A stretch of DNA of 64,000 bases from JAEMQF01 sp963850525 (GTDB taxonomy: Bacteria > Pseudomonadota > Gammaproteobacteria > Burkholderiales > Burkholderiaceae_C): positions 1,232,702 to 1,296,701 of the forward strand of contig CAWKLQ010000004.1 of assembly GCA_963850525.1 (NCBI GenBank), given 5' to 3'. Below are positions 43,075 through 51,838 of the stretch, in pieces (position 1 is the first letter of the stretch; the number at the start of each line of letters is the position of its first letter). The notes under the pieces are model-generated. The model worked only from the letters and a program-made list of their open reading frames with translations, was not told the origin of the DNA and searched no databases. Position numbers and translations under genes: made by a program.

Positions 43075-43962
43075 TCAGTACTGCACCTTCTTTTCGACGT
43101 AGCGGAACTGCACAACGGTGAGTGCGATGACGATGATCATCAACACCACCGACTGCGCCGCCGAGCCGCCCATGTCGAGCGCCTTGAAGCCGTCGTAGTA
43201 GACCTTGTAGACGAGGATCGCCGTGTCCTTGCCCGGGCCGCCGTTGGTCGCGGCGTCGACGATCGCGAAGGTGTCGAAGAAGGCGTAGACGACGTTGATC
43301 ACGAGCAGGAAGAACGTGGTGGGCGAGAGCAGCGGGAAGACGATGCTCCAGAAGCGCTTCCAGGGTCGCGCGCCGTCGATCGCCGCGGCTTCGATCAGGC
43401 TCTTCGGGATCGACTGCAAGCCGGCCAGAAAAAACAGGAAGTTGTAGGAGATCTGCTTCCACACGGCGGCCATCACGATCAGCGCCATCGCATGCGTGCC
43501 GTTCAGCAGGTGGTTCCAATCGAAGCCCAGTTCGCGCAACACGTAGCTGACGATTCCCACCGACGGCGCAAACATGAACAGCCAGAGCACGCCCGCGACT
43601 GCGGGCGCTACCGCATAAGGCCAGATCAGCAGCGTCTTGTAAATCGACGCGCCGCGCACCACACGGTCCGCCATCACTGCGAGCAGCAGCGCGATCGACA
43701 GGCCACACACCGCGACCAGGATCGAAAACACCGCAGTCGTCTTGAACGACGCGAGGTAGGTCTCGTCGGCCCAGAGCCGCTCGAAGTTCTGCCAGCCGAC
43801 GAATTCAATCGAGGTGCCGAACGCGTCTTGCTGCAGCACGCTCTGGTACAGCGCCTGGCCCGCCGGCCAGAAGAAGAAGACAAGGATGACCGCCATCTGC
43901 GGCGCGATCAGCGCCCAGGGCAGCCACCAGCTCTTGAAGAGGACGCGTTTTTCGACGGTCAT
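43075..43962 (-). CDS. ugpA: UgpA, sn-glycerol-3-phosphate ABC importer permease
   Basis: MalF-type permease of 295 residues with six membrane segments. LFKSWWLPWALIAPQMAVIL at the start, the coupling loop in KSLIEAAAIDGARPWKRFWS (about 200-220) and the C-terminal FRYVEKKVQY are standard. ugpB lies upstream, with a REP pair in the 145-bp gap. Downstream of this gene the operon is broken by the family A element, so expression of ugpE-C-Q depends on read-through or on a new promoter. Confidence 0.94.
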   Translation of the reverse strand: MTVEKRVLFKSWWLPWALIAPQMAVILVFFFWPAGQALYQSVLQQDAFGTSIEFVGWQNFERLWADETYLASFKTTAVFSILVAVCGLSIALLLAVMADRVVRGASIYKTLLIWPYAVAPAVAGVLWLFMFAPSVGIVSYVLRELGFDWNHLLNGTHAMALIVMAAVWKQISYNFLFFLAGLQSIPKSLIEAAAIDGARPWKRFWSIVFPLLSPTTFFLLVINVVYAFFDTFAIVDAATNGGPGKDTAILVYKVYYDGFKALDMGGSAAQSVVLMIIVIALTVVQFRYVEKKVQY

Positions 43963-44008
43963 GGGGCTTGCCGAGTCGCTGCGCGGCCGGCGGGAGACGT
44001 GCGCGCAG

Positions 44009-44076
44009 TGGATCCCGGCTTTCGCCGGGATGACGGGGCGGGGTCGTCATCCCGGCGAACGCCGGGATCCACCCGT
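44009..44076. repeat. REP-like inverted pair
   Basis: Facing copies GGATCCCGGCTTTCGCCGGG and CCCGGCGAACGCCGGGATCC between ugpB and ugpA. In ATP-binding-cassette operons such pairs often stabilise the mRNA of the binding protein; that is known for enteric REPs and is inference here. Confidence 0.85.
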
Positions 44077-44107
44077 TGCCTTGCGCACACGCCCGCCATC
44101 GACCGCT

Positions 44108-45421
44108 TCAGCCCTTGTTTGCCTTTTCGAATCGTTCCAACTGTTCATTGCCACGCTTCACCGCCGAGTCCAGGCCTTCGTTGGCGGTCTTCTTGCCGCT
44201 CCAGATGTTCTCCATCTCCTCGTCGATGATGGTGCGGATCTGCACGAAGTTGCCCAGGCGAATGCCGCGCGATTTTTCCGTCGTCTTGCGAATCATCTGC
44301 GTGACGGAGACGTCAGTGCCCGGGTTCTGCTTGTAGAAGCCGCTCTTTTCCGTGGCCTCGAACGACGGCAGCGTCACCGGCAGGTAGCCGGTGCGCTGGT
44401 GGCTCGCCGCGGCGACATCGACCTTGGAGAGATGTGCGAAGAACGCGGCCACACCCTTGTAGTCGTCGGCCTTCTTGCCCGACATCACCCACAGGCTCGC
44501 GCCGCCGATCACGGTGTTCTGCGGTGCGCCTTGCACGTCGGGGTAGTAGGGCAGCGTCGAGATGCCCGAGGCGAACTTGGCGTTGCGCTTGATGTTGCCG
44601 TAAAGCGCCGACGACGCCGTGGCCATTGCGCATTCGCCCGAGACGAAGGTGGCGTCGGCCGCGTTGCCGCGGCCCTTGTAGACGAACAGGCCCTGCTTGG
44701 ACATGTTCGCCAGGTTTTCGATGTGGCGCACGTGCAGCGGCGTGTTGAACGCGAGGCGCGTGTCCAGGCCGCCGAAGCCGTTGTTCTTGGTCGCGAACAG
44801 CGTGTTGTGCCACGCCGAGAAGCTCTCGAGCTGCGTCCAGCTGCCCCAGCTCGACGTGAACGGGCACTTGTGGCCCGACGCCTTGAGCTTGGCCGCCGCC
44901 AGCGCCACTTCGGGCCAGGTCTTGGGCGGCTGATCGGCGTCGATGCCGGCGGCCTTGAACGCGTCCTTGTTGTAGTGGAACACCGGCGTCGAGCTGTTGA
45001 ACGGGAAGCTCAGCATCTGGCCGTTGGGCGCCGTGTAATAGCCCGCCACCGCCGGCACGTAAATCTTCGGGTCGAATTTCTGGCCGCCGTCGGCCATCAC
45101 TTTCGTCACCGGAACGATCGCGCCCTTGCTCGCCATCATCGTCGCCGTGCCGACTTCGAACACCTGCAGGATGTGCGGCGCGTTGCCCGAGCGAAACGCG
45201 GCGATCGCCGCGGTCATCGACTCGTCGTACGTGCCCTTGAACGTGGGCACCACCTTGTACGCCGTCTGACTGGTGTTGAATTCCTTGGCCAGGTCGTTGA
45301 CCCATTCGCCGAGTGCCCCGCCCATCGAGTGCCACCACTGGACTTCGACCTGGGCGTGTGCGGGCGAACACAGCGCTGCTGCCAGAACCACTGAAGAGAT
45401 TGCGCCAAAGCTAGTTTTCAT
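44108..45421 (-). CDS. ugpB: UgpB, glycerol-3-phosphate/glycerophosphodiester-binding protein
   Basis: Periplasmic solute-binding protein of 437 residues with signal peptide KTSFGAISSVVLAAALCSPA (cleavage after AHA). Mature part begins QVEVQWWHSMGGALGEWVND, the UgpB hallmark, followed by GTYDESMTAAIAAFRSGNAP and NVIGGASLWVMSGKK-like NTVIGGASLWVMSGKKADDY. ATG is preceded by GGAG. First gene of the ugp operon. Upstream only a single Pho-box-like half-site (CTGTCAC on the minus strand, 45476-45482) is seen, so PhoB control is possible but not supported by a full box. Confidence 0.94.
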   Translation of the reverse strand: MKTSFGAISSVVLAAALCSPAHAQVEVQWWHSMGGALGEWVNDLAKEFNTSQTAYKVVPTFKGTYDESMTAAIAAFRSGNAPHILQVFEVGTATMMASKGAIVPVTKVMADGGQKFDPKIYVPAVAGYYTAPNGQMLSFPFNSSTPVFHYNKDAFKAAGIDADQPPKTWPEVALAAAKLKASGHKCPFTSSWGSWTQLESFSAWHNTLFATKNNGFGGLDTRLAFNTPLHVRHIENLANMSKQGLFVYKGRGNAADATFVSGECAMATASSALYGNIKRNAKFASGISTLPYYPDVQGAPQNTVIGGASLWVMSGKKADDYKGVAAFFAHLSKVDVAAASHQRTGYLPVTLPSFEATEKSGFYKQNPGTDVSVTQMIRKTTEKSRGIRLGNFVQIRTIIDEEMENIWSGKKTANEGLDSAVKRGNEQLERFEKANKG

Positions 45422-45602
45422 GAGAACTCCGTAAATCTGCGGGGAATGGCGAGCCGCGCAGTTTGGCCGGCATGTGTGACAGTTGCGTTTATCACGTGGA
45501 AGTGCCGCGAGGGCAACGGGGGATAACCCCGCTGCCCATGCTGCACTGCGGTACGATGCCCCGCCCCAGCCGATTCGCGTGCTCGCGCGGCACCCGGTAC
45601 CG

Positions 45603-48600
45603 ATGAACGCCCCGCTCCCCCTGACCCGAATTTCCGCCGCGCCGTCGACTGGCCTATCCGGCCACGCGCCGCGGCTGCGTGAGATTCCTTACAACTACAC
45701 GTCGTTCTCGGATCGCGAAATCGTGATCCGCCTGCTCGGCGCGCGCGCCTGGGAGCTGTTGAATCAGCTTCGTGATGAACGCCAGACCGGGCGTTCGGCC
45801 CGGATGCTTTACGAGGTGCTGGGCGACATCTGGGTCGTGCAGCGCAACCCCTACCTGCAAGACGACTTGCTGGACAATCCGAAGCGCCGCAAATTGTTGA
45901 TCGACGCGCTGCGGCACCGCTTGCGCGAAGTCGAACAACGCCGCAAACCCGACGCCGACGCGGCGCGCGACGCCTTCGTCGGCGAATTGCTGCAATCGGC
46001 CGGCGCCGCGGTGCAGCGCTTCGAGGCGCACTTCGAGGCGGTTGCCGAGCTGCGACGCCGCGCGACGCGCGTGCTGCGAAAGCACACAGCCAAAGACAAC
46101 GTCAAGTTCGACGGCCTGAGCCGCGTTTCCCACGTGACGGATGCGACCGACTGGCGCGTTGAATACCCCTTTGTCGTGCTCACGCCGGATACCGAAGCCG
46201 AGATGGCCGGGCTGGTCGGCGCGTGCATCGAACTGAATCTGACCATCATTCCGCGCGGCGGCGGCACCGGCTACACCGGCGGCGCGGTGCCGCTCACCTG
46301 GAACAGCGCCGTCATCAACACGGAAAAGTTGGAGACGATGAGCGCCGTGGAAATGACGCGTCTGCCAGGCGTGGAGCGCGAAGTCGCGACGCTGTGGACG
46401 GAAGCCGGTGTCGTGACGCAGCGCGTCGCCGACGCGGCGGAAGCCGCGGGTTTCGTGTTCGCCGTCGACCCCACGTCGGCAGAGGCGTCGTGCATCGGCG
46501 GCAATGTCGCGATGAACGCCGGCGGCAAGAAGGCGGTGCTGTGGGGAACGGCGCTGGACAACCTCGCGTCGTGGCGCATGGTCACGCCTGACGCCAAGTG
46601 GCTGGAAGTGATCCGCCTGAACCACAACCTGGGCAAGATCCACGACGCACCTGTCGCGAGTTTCGAGCTGCGCTACTTCGACGCGAAAGGCAAGACGCTC
46701 GAGCGCACCGAGCGACTCGACATTCCCGGCACGGTTTTCCGTAAAGATGGCCTGGGCAAAGACGTCACCGACAAGTTCCTCGCCGGCTTGCCGGGCATTC
46801 AGAAAGAGGGCTGCGACGGGCTCATCACGTCGGCGCGCTGGGTGCTGCACAAGATGCCGGCGTTCACGCGCACCGTGTGCCTGGAGTTCTTCGGCAACGC
46901 CAAAGATGCCGTGCCTTCGATCGTCGACATCAAGGACTACATGTTCGAGCAGGCGCGCCCGGGGCGGGTGGGCGCCGATGGAGGGGCGCTGCCCGTCGTG
47001 CTGCTCGCGGGCCTGGAACACCTGGACGACCGCTACCTCAAGGCGGTGGGTTACGCGACGAAGAGCAAACGCGGCGCGGCCAGCGGCAGTGCGGCGAATG
47101 GCGCCGCATCGGTGCTGCCGAAGATGGTGCTCGTGGGCGACATCGCCGGCGAAGACGCCGACGCCGTCGCGCGTGCCGCGTCCGAAGTCGTGCGCCTGGC
47201 GAACAGCCGCGGCGGCGAAGGTTTTGTGGCCGTCAGCGCCGATGCGCGCAAGAAGTTCTGGCTCGATCGCAAGCGCACCGCGGCCATCAGCAAACACACG
47301 AACGCGTTCAAGGTGAACGAAGACGTCGTGATTCCGCTGCCGCGAATGGGTGAGTACACGGAGGGCATAGAACGCATCAACATCGAGCTCTCCTTGCGCA
47401 ACAAGCTCGAGCTGGTGGACGCGCTGCAGGCGTTCTTCGAGACCGGCAACCTGCCGCTGGGCAAGAGCGACGACGCCGGGCAGATCGCGCCTGCTGAGTT
47501 GCTGGAAGACCGGGTGCAGCAGGCGCTGGCGCTGCTCAAGGGCGTTCGCGAGACGTGGCAGTGGACGCTGGAAAATCTGGATGCTCCAACCGATGTCATA
47601 CCGGCGAAAGCCGGTATCCACCCGTCGAACGGCGCGGACTTCGGAACAGTGGATCCCGGCGTGCGCCGGGATGACGCGGCATCTGTCATACCGGCGAAAG
47701 CCGGTATCCACCCGTCGCACGGCACGGACCTCGGAACAGTGGATCCCGGCGTGCGCCGGGATGACGCTGCCTCGGTCATACCGGCGAAAGCCGGTATCCA
47801 CTCGTCGCACGGCGCGGACTTCGGAACAGTGGATCCCGGCGTGCGCCGGGATGACGCTGCCTCCGTCATACCGGCGAACGCCGGTATCCACCCGTCGAAC
47901 GTCAATGACCTCGGAACAGTGGATCCCGGCGTGCGCCGGGATGACGCGGCATCTGTACCGGCGAACGCCGGTATCCACTCGTCGAACGTCAATGACCTCG
48001 GAACAGTGGATCCCGGTGTGCGCCGGGATGACGCGGCAACCGTCTTCCATCTCGTGCAAGACCACCGCCTGCGCGCCTCCTGGAAAACACAGATCCGCAG
48101 CCCCCTGCGCAACCTGTTCGCCGGCTCAGCCCTCAGCCCCATCGTCGACGAATGCCAGCGCATTCACAAAGAGGTGCTGCGCGGCCGCGTCTGGGTCGCC
48201 CTGCACATGCACGCCGGCGACGGCAATGTGCACACCAACATCCCCGTGAACAGCGACAACTACGCCATGCTGCAAACCGCGCACGAAGCGGTGGCACGCA
48301 TCATGAAACTCGCGCGCAGCCTGGGCGGCGTGATCTCGGGCGAACACGGCATCGGCATCACCAAGCTCGAATTCCTCACCGACGCCGAACTGAAAGACTT
48401 CACCGCGTACAAGCGCCGCATCGACCCCGACGGCCGCTTCAACAAAGGCAAGCTGCTGCGCGATCCGAACTTGCGCGCCGACCTGACCAACGCCTACACG
48501 CCCAGCTTCGGCCTGATGGGCCACGAGTCGCTGATCATGCAGCGCAGCGACATCGGCGCGATCGCCGACAGCATGAAAGACTGCCTGCGCTGCGGCAAGT

Positions 48601-50009
48601 GCAAACCGGTGTGCGCAACCCACGTGCCGCGCGCGAACCTGCTGTACAGCCCGCGCAACAAGATCCTTGCGACATCCCTGCTCGTCGAGGCGTTTCTCTA
48701 CGAAGAGCAAACGCGGCGCGGCATCAGCATCAAACACTGGCATGAATTCGAAGACGTGGCGGACCATTGCACCGTGTGCCACAAGTGCCTCAGCCCGTGC
48801 CCCGTGAACATCGACTTCGGCGACGTCTCGATGAACATGCGCAACCTGTTGCGCAAGATGGGGCAGAAGAGTTTCCGGCCGGGCAACGCGGCGGCGATGC
48901 TGTTCCTCAACGCGACGAACCCGCAGACGATCCGCCTGATGCGCCGCGCCATGGTCGACGTGGGCTTCAAGCTGCAGCGCCTGGCGAACGATCTGCTGCG
49001 CGGCCTGGCGAACAAGCAGGCCGCCGCGCCGCCGGCCACGGTGGGCGCGGCGCCGCTCAAGGAACAGGCGATCCACTTCATCAACAAGAAGATGCCCGGC
49101 GGCCTGCCCAAGCGCACCGCGCGCGCGCTGCTCGACATCGAAGACAAGGACTACGTCCCCGTCATTCGCGACCCGCAGACGACTAATGCCGACACCGAAG
49201 CCGTGTTCTATTTCCCCGGCTGCGGTTCGGAGCGGCTGTTCTCGCAAGTGGGGTTGGCGACGCAGGCGATGCTCTGGCACGCCGGCGTGCAGACCGTGCT
49301 ACCGCCGGGGTATCTATGCTGCGGTTACCCGCAGCGCGGCAGCGGCCAGTTCGACAAGGCCGACAAGATCATCACCGACAACCGGGTGCTGTTCCACCGT
49401 GTCGCGAACACGCTCAACTACCTGGACATCAAGACCGTCGTCGTCAGCTGCGGCACCTGCTACGACCAATTGCAGGGCTACAAGTTCGAAGACATCTTCC
49501 CTGGCAGCCGCATCGTCGACATCCACGAATTCCTGCTGGAAAAGGGCATCACCTTGGGCGGCAGCGAGGGTTACCTCTATCACGACCCCTGCCACAGCCC
49601 GATGAAGCTGCAGGAGCCGATGAAGACGGTGAAGGCCCTGCTCGGCGAGAACGTGATCGAGAGCAAACGCTGTTGCGGCGAAAGCGGAACGCTGGGCGTG
49701 ACGCGGCCGGACATCTCGACGCAAGTGCGGTTTCGCAAGGAAGAAGAGTTGCGCAAGGACGAAGTCGCCTTGCGCTCCCTCATTGCCGACGGCGAAGTTC
49801 CCCGCGCCGACAAGGGCAATCTGAAAATCCTCACCTCGTGCCCGAGTTGCCTGCAGGGCTTGAGCCGCTACAAGGGCGATTTGAACAACGGGCTGCTGGA
49901 GGCCGACTACATCGTCGTCGAGATGGCGAACAAGCTGCTCGGGGTCGACTGGATGCCCGAGTTCATTGCCCGGGCGAACGACGGCGGCATTGAGCGCGTG
50001 CTCGTGTAG
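45603..50009 (+). CDS. Giant FAD/4Fe-4S oxidoreductase (DUF3683, D-lactate/glycolate dehydrogenase-like) with in-frame REP insert
   Basis: Predicted 1468-residue fused flavin and iron-sulfur protein; related burkholderial proteins are, from memory, near 1300. Order: DUF3683 N-terminus (REIPYNYTSFSDREIVIRLL, about 17-36), FAD-binding PCMH domain (LTIIPRGGGTGYTGGAVPL, about 214), FAD-oxidase C domain with HMHAGDGNVHTNIPVNSDN and SGEHGIGITKLEF, two 4Fe-4S motifs (CLRCGKCKPVC about 994; CTVCHKCLSPC about 1057), and two CCG domains (FPGCGSERLF, LCCGYPQRGS, CGTCYDQLQ; HDPCHSPMK, KRCCGESG, CPSCLQGL). It would oxidise a 2-hydroxyacid and pass electrons to the membrane chain. ATG at 45603 is chosen over the TTG at 45483 because it gives the usual N-terminus. 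Residues ~665-813 are five repeated units made of REP DNA (VIPAKAGIHPSNGADFGTVD and so on), in a loop of the FAD-oxidase C domain; removal would restore the family length. Confidence 0.88.
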   Translation: MNAPLPLTRISAAPSTGLSGHAPRLREIPYNYTSFSDREIVIRLLGARAWELLNQLRDERQTGRSARMLYEVLGDIWVVQRNPYLQDDLLDNPKRRKLLIDALRHRLREVEQRRKPDADAARDAFVGELLQSAGAAVQRFEAHFEAVAELRRRATRVLRKHTAKDNVKFDGLSRVSHVTDATDWRVEYPFVVLTPDTEAEMAGLVGACIELNLTIIPRGGGTGYTGGAVPLTWNSAVINTEKLETMSAVEMTRLPGVEREVATLWTEAGVVTQRVADAAEAAGFVFAVDPTSAEASCIGGNVAMNAGGKKAVLWGTALDNLASWRMVTPDAKWLEVIRLNHNLGKIHDAPVASFELRYFDAKGKTLERTERLDIPGTVFRKDGLGKDVTDKFLAGLPGIQKEGCDGLITSARWVLHKMPAFTRTVCLEFFGNAKDAVPSIVDIKDYMFEQARPGRVGADGGALPVVLLAGLEHLDDRYLKAVGYATKSKRGAASGSAANGAASVLPKMVLVGDIAGEDADAVARAASEVVRLANSRGGEGFVAVSADARKKFWLDRKRTAAISKHTNAFKVNEDVVIPLPRMGEYTEGIERINIELSLRNKLELVDALQAFFETGNLPLGKSDDAGQIAPAELLEDRVQQALALLKGVRETWQWTLENLDAPTDVIPAKAGIHPSNGADFGTVDPGVRRDDAASVIPAKAGIHPSHGTDLGTVDPGVRRDDAASVIPAKAGIHSSHGADFGTVDPGVRRDDAASVIPANAGIHPSNVNDLGTVDPGVRRDDAASVPANAGIHSSNVNDLGTVDPGVRRDDAATVFHLVQDHRLRASWKTQIRSPLRNLFAGSALSPIVDECQRIHKEVLRGRVWVALHMHAGDGNVHTNIPVNSDNYAMLQTAHEAVARIMKLARSLGGVISGEHGIGITKLEFLTDAELKDFTAYKRRIDPDGRFNKGKLLRDPNLRADLTNAYTPSFGLMGHESLIMQRSDIGAIADSMKDCLRCGKCKPVCATHVPRANLLYSPRNKILATSLLVEAFLYEEQTRRGISIKHWHEFEDVADHCTVCHKCLSPCPVNIDFGDVSMNMRNLLRKMGQKSFRPGNAAAMLFLNATNPQTIRLMRRAMVDVGFKLQRLANDLLRGLANKQAAAPPATVGAAPLKEQAIHFINKKMPGGLPKRTARALLDIEDKDYVPVIRDPQTTNADTEAVFYFPGCGSERLFSQVGLATQAMLWHAGVQTVLPPGYLCCGYPQRGSGQFDKADKIITDNRVLFHRVANTLNYLDIKTVVVSCGTCYDQLQGYKFEDIFPGSRIVDIHEFLLEKGITLGGSEGYLYHDPCHSPMKLQEPMKTVKALLGENVIESKRCCGESGTLGVTRPDISTQVRFRKEEELRKDEVALRSLIADGEVPRADKGNLKILTSCPSCLQGLSRYKGDLNNGLLEADYIVVEMANKLLGVDWMPEFIARANDGGIERVLV
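47595..48041 (+). repeat. Five tandem REP-pair units inside a coding sequence
   Basis: Units start at 47595, 47685, 47775, 47865 and 47955; the first four are exactly 90 bp, the fifth 87 bp (lacks CAT of GTCATACC). Each contains TACCGGCGAAAGCCGGTATC and GGATCCCGGCGTGCGCCGGG separated by a ~25-bp variable part. The total of 447 bp is 149 codons, so the frame of the host gene is kept; no unit has a stop in this frame. Confidence 0.92.
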
Positions 50010-50013
50010 CAAA

Positions 50014-50030
50014 AGCCCCACCTTGGGGCT
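50014..50030. terminator. Perfect 7-bp stem after the oxidoreductase gene
   Basis: AGCCCCA-CCT-TGGGGCT starts 4 bp after the stop codon. The A-run lies on the 5' side, so the classical T-run exists only for the minus strand; on the plus strand it is a stem without a T-run. It may still end the oxidoreductase transcript. Confidence 0.5.
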
Positions 50031-50073
50031 CGCACCGATGGGCACGCGCTAATCTGCGCTCAACAATGCGAGC

Positions 50074-50535
50074 ATGACGCGGACGTCCAAACCGCTGCGA
50101 GGCACCGACCCGGCGTGCGAACTGTGCTCTGGCACAGGGGGTGTGCTGGCGTGGCGCGACGCGCATTGGCGCGTGATTCGGATTGAAGACGCCAACTTTC
50201 CGGCGTACTACCGCGTCATCGCGAACCGGCATACGCCGGAGTTCACCGACCTCTCGGCCATGCAACGCCAGCGCTGCATGACCCTGGTGTGCAGCGTCGA
50301 GCGCGTCTTGCGCGACCTGCTCGCGCCCACCAAGGTCAACCTCGCCGCGTTGGGCAACCTGGTGCCGCATCTGCATTGGCACGTGATCGCGCGTTTCGAC
50401 TGGGACAGTCACTTCCCGCAATCGATCTGGGGCGAGCGCCAGCGCGAGCCCGGCTTCGAGCCGGCAAGCCGCCTGCCGTTGGCGCTGCCCTTGCTCGACA
50501 AGGCGGTTGCGCAGGCGCTGGTGGCGGTGTCTTGA
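50074..50535 (+). CDS. HIT-family protein
   Basis: Histidine-triad nucleotide hydrolase/transferase of 153 residues. The triad is visible in VPHLHWHVIARF (about 108-119, H-x-H-x-H), preceded by DLLAPTKVNLAALGN. The N-terminal CELCSGTGGVLAWRDAHWRV has a Cys pair, perhaps for zinc as in some HIT proteins. It sits between the giant oxidoreductase and the DUF971-ubiE region, a usual context in Burkholderiales. After the stop a run of GAGGTY hexamers begins. Confidence 0.9.
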   Translation: MTRTSKPLRGTDPACELCSGTGGVLAWRDAHWRVIRIEDANFPAYYRVIANRHTPEFTDLSAMQRQRCMTLVCSVERVLRDLLAPTKVNLAALGNLVPHLHWHVIARFDWDSHFPQSIWGERQREPGFEPASRLPLALPLLDKAVAQALVAVS

Positions 50536-50567
50536 GGTTGAGGTCGAGGTCGAGGTTGAGGTTGAGG
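50532..50567. repeat. Six tandem GAGGTY hexamers
   Basis: TGAGGTTGAGGTCGAGG and so on: a 6-bp unit repeated about six times, starting at the stop codon of the HIT gene. A slippage-prone simple repeat outside coding sequence. Confidence 0.75.
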
Positions 50568-50575
50568 TGTGCAAC

Positions 50576-50641
50576 CGGTGGATCCCGGCGTGCGCCGGGA
50601 TGACGTGAGCGGTCACCCCGGCGAAAGCCGGGGTCCACCGC
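50576..50641. repeat. REP-like inverted pair
   Basis: GGTGGATCCCGGCGTGCGCC... facing a variant copy GGTCACCCCGGCGAAAGCCG in which both arms changed in step (CCCCGG/CCGGGG), a sign that pairing is kept by selection or by conversion. Confidence 0.8.
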
Positions 50642-50652
50642 GTCGTACAGCT

Positions 50653-50964
50653 TCAACCCTCATCGGCCCCACCGCCCAATATCTCCCCATACAAATCCCG
50701 CCAAGTCGGATTCAGCGCCTCGATCAGTTCAACCTTCCACGCACGCGTCCACTCTTTCAACTGCCTCTCCCTCGTCACCATGCCTGCTGCGCTTTCATGC
50801 TGCTCGAACCAGACGAGCCGGTCGATGTGGTATTGCTTGGTGAAGCTGTCGGCCGCCCCGGCTTTGTGCTGATAGACACGTTTGATCAATTCGCTCGTCG
50901 CGCCGATGTAAAGCGTTCCATTGCGCCGGCTGGCCATGATGTAGACGCAGTAGGCCTTTCCCAT
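50653..50964 (-). CDS. GIY-YIG nuclease domain protein
   Basis: Small GIY-YIG protein of 103 residues, UvrC-endonuclease-like (YhbQ group). The motif appears as YCVYIMASRRNGTLYIGATS (about 5-24, VYI...YIG), then the Arg of LIKRVYQHKAG, the His, and the Glu in TRERQLKEW (about 74). Met at 50964 gives the family start; the longer frame reads into a REP element. REP pairs lie on both sides, at 50576 and 50984. Proteins of this kind are common as solitary genes; their role is unclear. Confidence 0.87.
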   Translation of the reverse strand: MGKAYCVYIMASRRNGTLYIGATSELIKRVYQHKAGAADSFTKQYHIDRLVWFEQHESAAGMVTRERQLKEWTRAWKVELIEALNPTWRDLYGEILGGGADEG

Positions 50965-50983
50965 GGTTTCCAAGTATGCAATC

Positions 50984-51053
50984 GGTGGATCCCGGCGTGC
51001 GCCGGGATGACGCACTTTCTGTCATCCCGGCGCACGCCGGGATCCACCGCCCG
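50984..51053. repeat. REP-like inverted pair
   Basis: GGTGGATCCCGGCGTGCGCC and its mirror copy, upstream of the GIY-YIG gene and of the divergent DUF971 gene. Confidence 0.85.
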
Positions 51054-51121
51054 CCAACCACCCCCCCAGACGGAGCACCCCTTCGCTACACTGCCCCCTC
51101 CCGTATCACACGCATACACCC

Positions 51122-51538
51122 ATGGCCGGCCTCAAGCAAGAAACCCCCACGCCCTCCAGCATCACGGCGCACCAGCAATCGCGCGTGCTGGAGGTCGGCT
51201 TCGCCGACGGCGTGATGTTTCGCATCCCTTTCGAGCTGATGCGCGTCTATTCGCCGTCAGCGGAAGTCATGGGTCACGGCCCCGGGCAAGAAGTGCTGCA
51301 AACCGGCAAGCGCGAAGTGGGCCTCGACGGGCTCGACGCAGTGGGCAACTACGCCGTGCAACCGCACTTTTCCGACGGCCACAACACGGGGATATTTTCC
51401 TGGGAGTACCTGTACTACCTCGGCTCGCAACAAGACGACCTCTGGGAAAAGTACGAGGCGCGCCTGGCCGCAGCGGGCGTGAGCCGCGACTCTCCGATGG
51501 TGGCCGCGGGAGCTGGCGCGTGCGGGCATTCGCACTGA
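51122..51538 (+). CDS. DUF971 family protein
   Basis: 138-residue protein of the family that matches the N-terminal part of gamma-butyrobetaine hydroxylase. Features: SRVLEVGFADGVMFRIPFEL (about 20-39), FELMRVYSPSAEVMGHGPGQ, then VGNYAVQPHFSDGHNTGIFS and WEYLYYLGSQQDDLW. It is regularly placed just before ubiE in betaproteobacteria; here a VapBC-like module separates the two. It ends in a His-rich CGHSH. Its role is unproven; a link with Fe-S or quinone metabolism is a guess from context. Confidence 0.88.
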   Translation: MAGLKQETPTPSSITAHQQSRVLEVGFADGVMFRIPFELMRVYSPSAEVMGHGPGQEVLQTGKREVGLDGLDAVGNYAVQPHFSDGHNTGIFSWEYLYYLGSQQDDLWEKYEARLAAAGVSRDSPMVAAGAGACGHSH

Positions 51539-51616
51539 ATCCCGGCGGTGCATCCGAGCCGCAGGCCCTGCTCAATTGACTGAAAATATCGACCGCATAC
51601 TGTTCAGGAGAGTGAC

Positions 51617-51838
51617 GTGACCCTGCGTGAGCAACTCCACCGACAGCTTGACGAGTTTGATGCAGTTCAGCTCTCGATTGCCGATCTCCTCTTGCAGCAA
51701 GTCTCGCGACACAGTGCACAGCCGGAGCCCAAACAGGCCGCACAGTCGATCCCGCCATACCTTCGAGCTCGTCAGATTTCCATTGGCCAAGGTGACCTCG
51801 CGGAAGAAGTGATTGACGGCCGTGAGGAGCGGCTTTGA
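51617..51838 (+). CDS. Antitoxin-like small protein (VapB position)
   Basis: 73 residues from a GTG at 51617 behind GGAGAG. Sequence TLREQLHRQLDEFDAVQLSI suggests an N-terminal helical, possibly DNA-binding or dimerising part, and the tail ends IGQGDLAEEVIDGREERL, the toxin-wrapping type of tail. It overlaps the PIN-domain gene by 4 bp. No antitoxin family can be named with certainty. Confidence 0.65.
   Translation: MTLREQLHRQLDEFDAVQLSIADLLLQQVSRHSAQPEPKQAAQSIPPYLRARQISIGQGDLAEEVIDGREERL

Noticed and set aside
45476..45482. Pho box upstream of ugpB
   Set aside because: Only one CTGTCAC half-site is present; the second half at 11-bp distance is absent.
47595..48041. CRISPR-like array (regular 90-bp periodicity)
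   Set aside because: The spacers are nearly the same in all units, the repeats are REP palindromes, and no cas genes are near.
45654..48163. Minus-strand open frames through the repeat array
   Set aside because: REP DNA is open in several frames (SRRTPGS and FAGMT-type peptides appear all over such genomes). Only the plus-strand frame joins the two conserved halves of the oxidoreductase.
51565..51616. Short direct repeat around ACTGAATC at the two ends of the VapBC-like module as a target duplication
   Set aside because: Only about 8 bp match (51532 against 52278), which is too short in this sequence to separate from chance.
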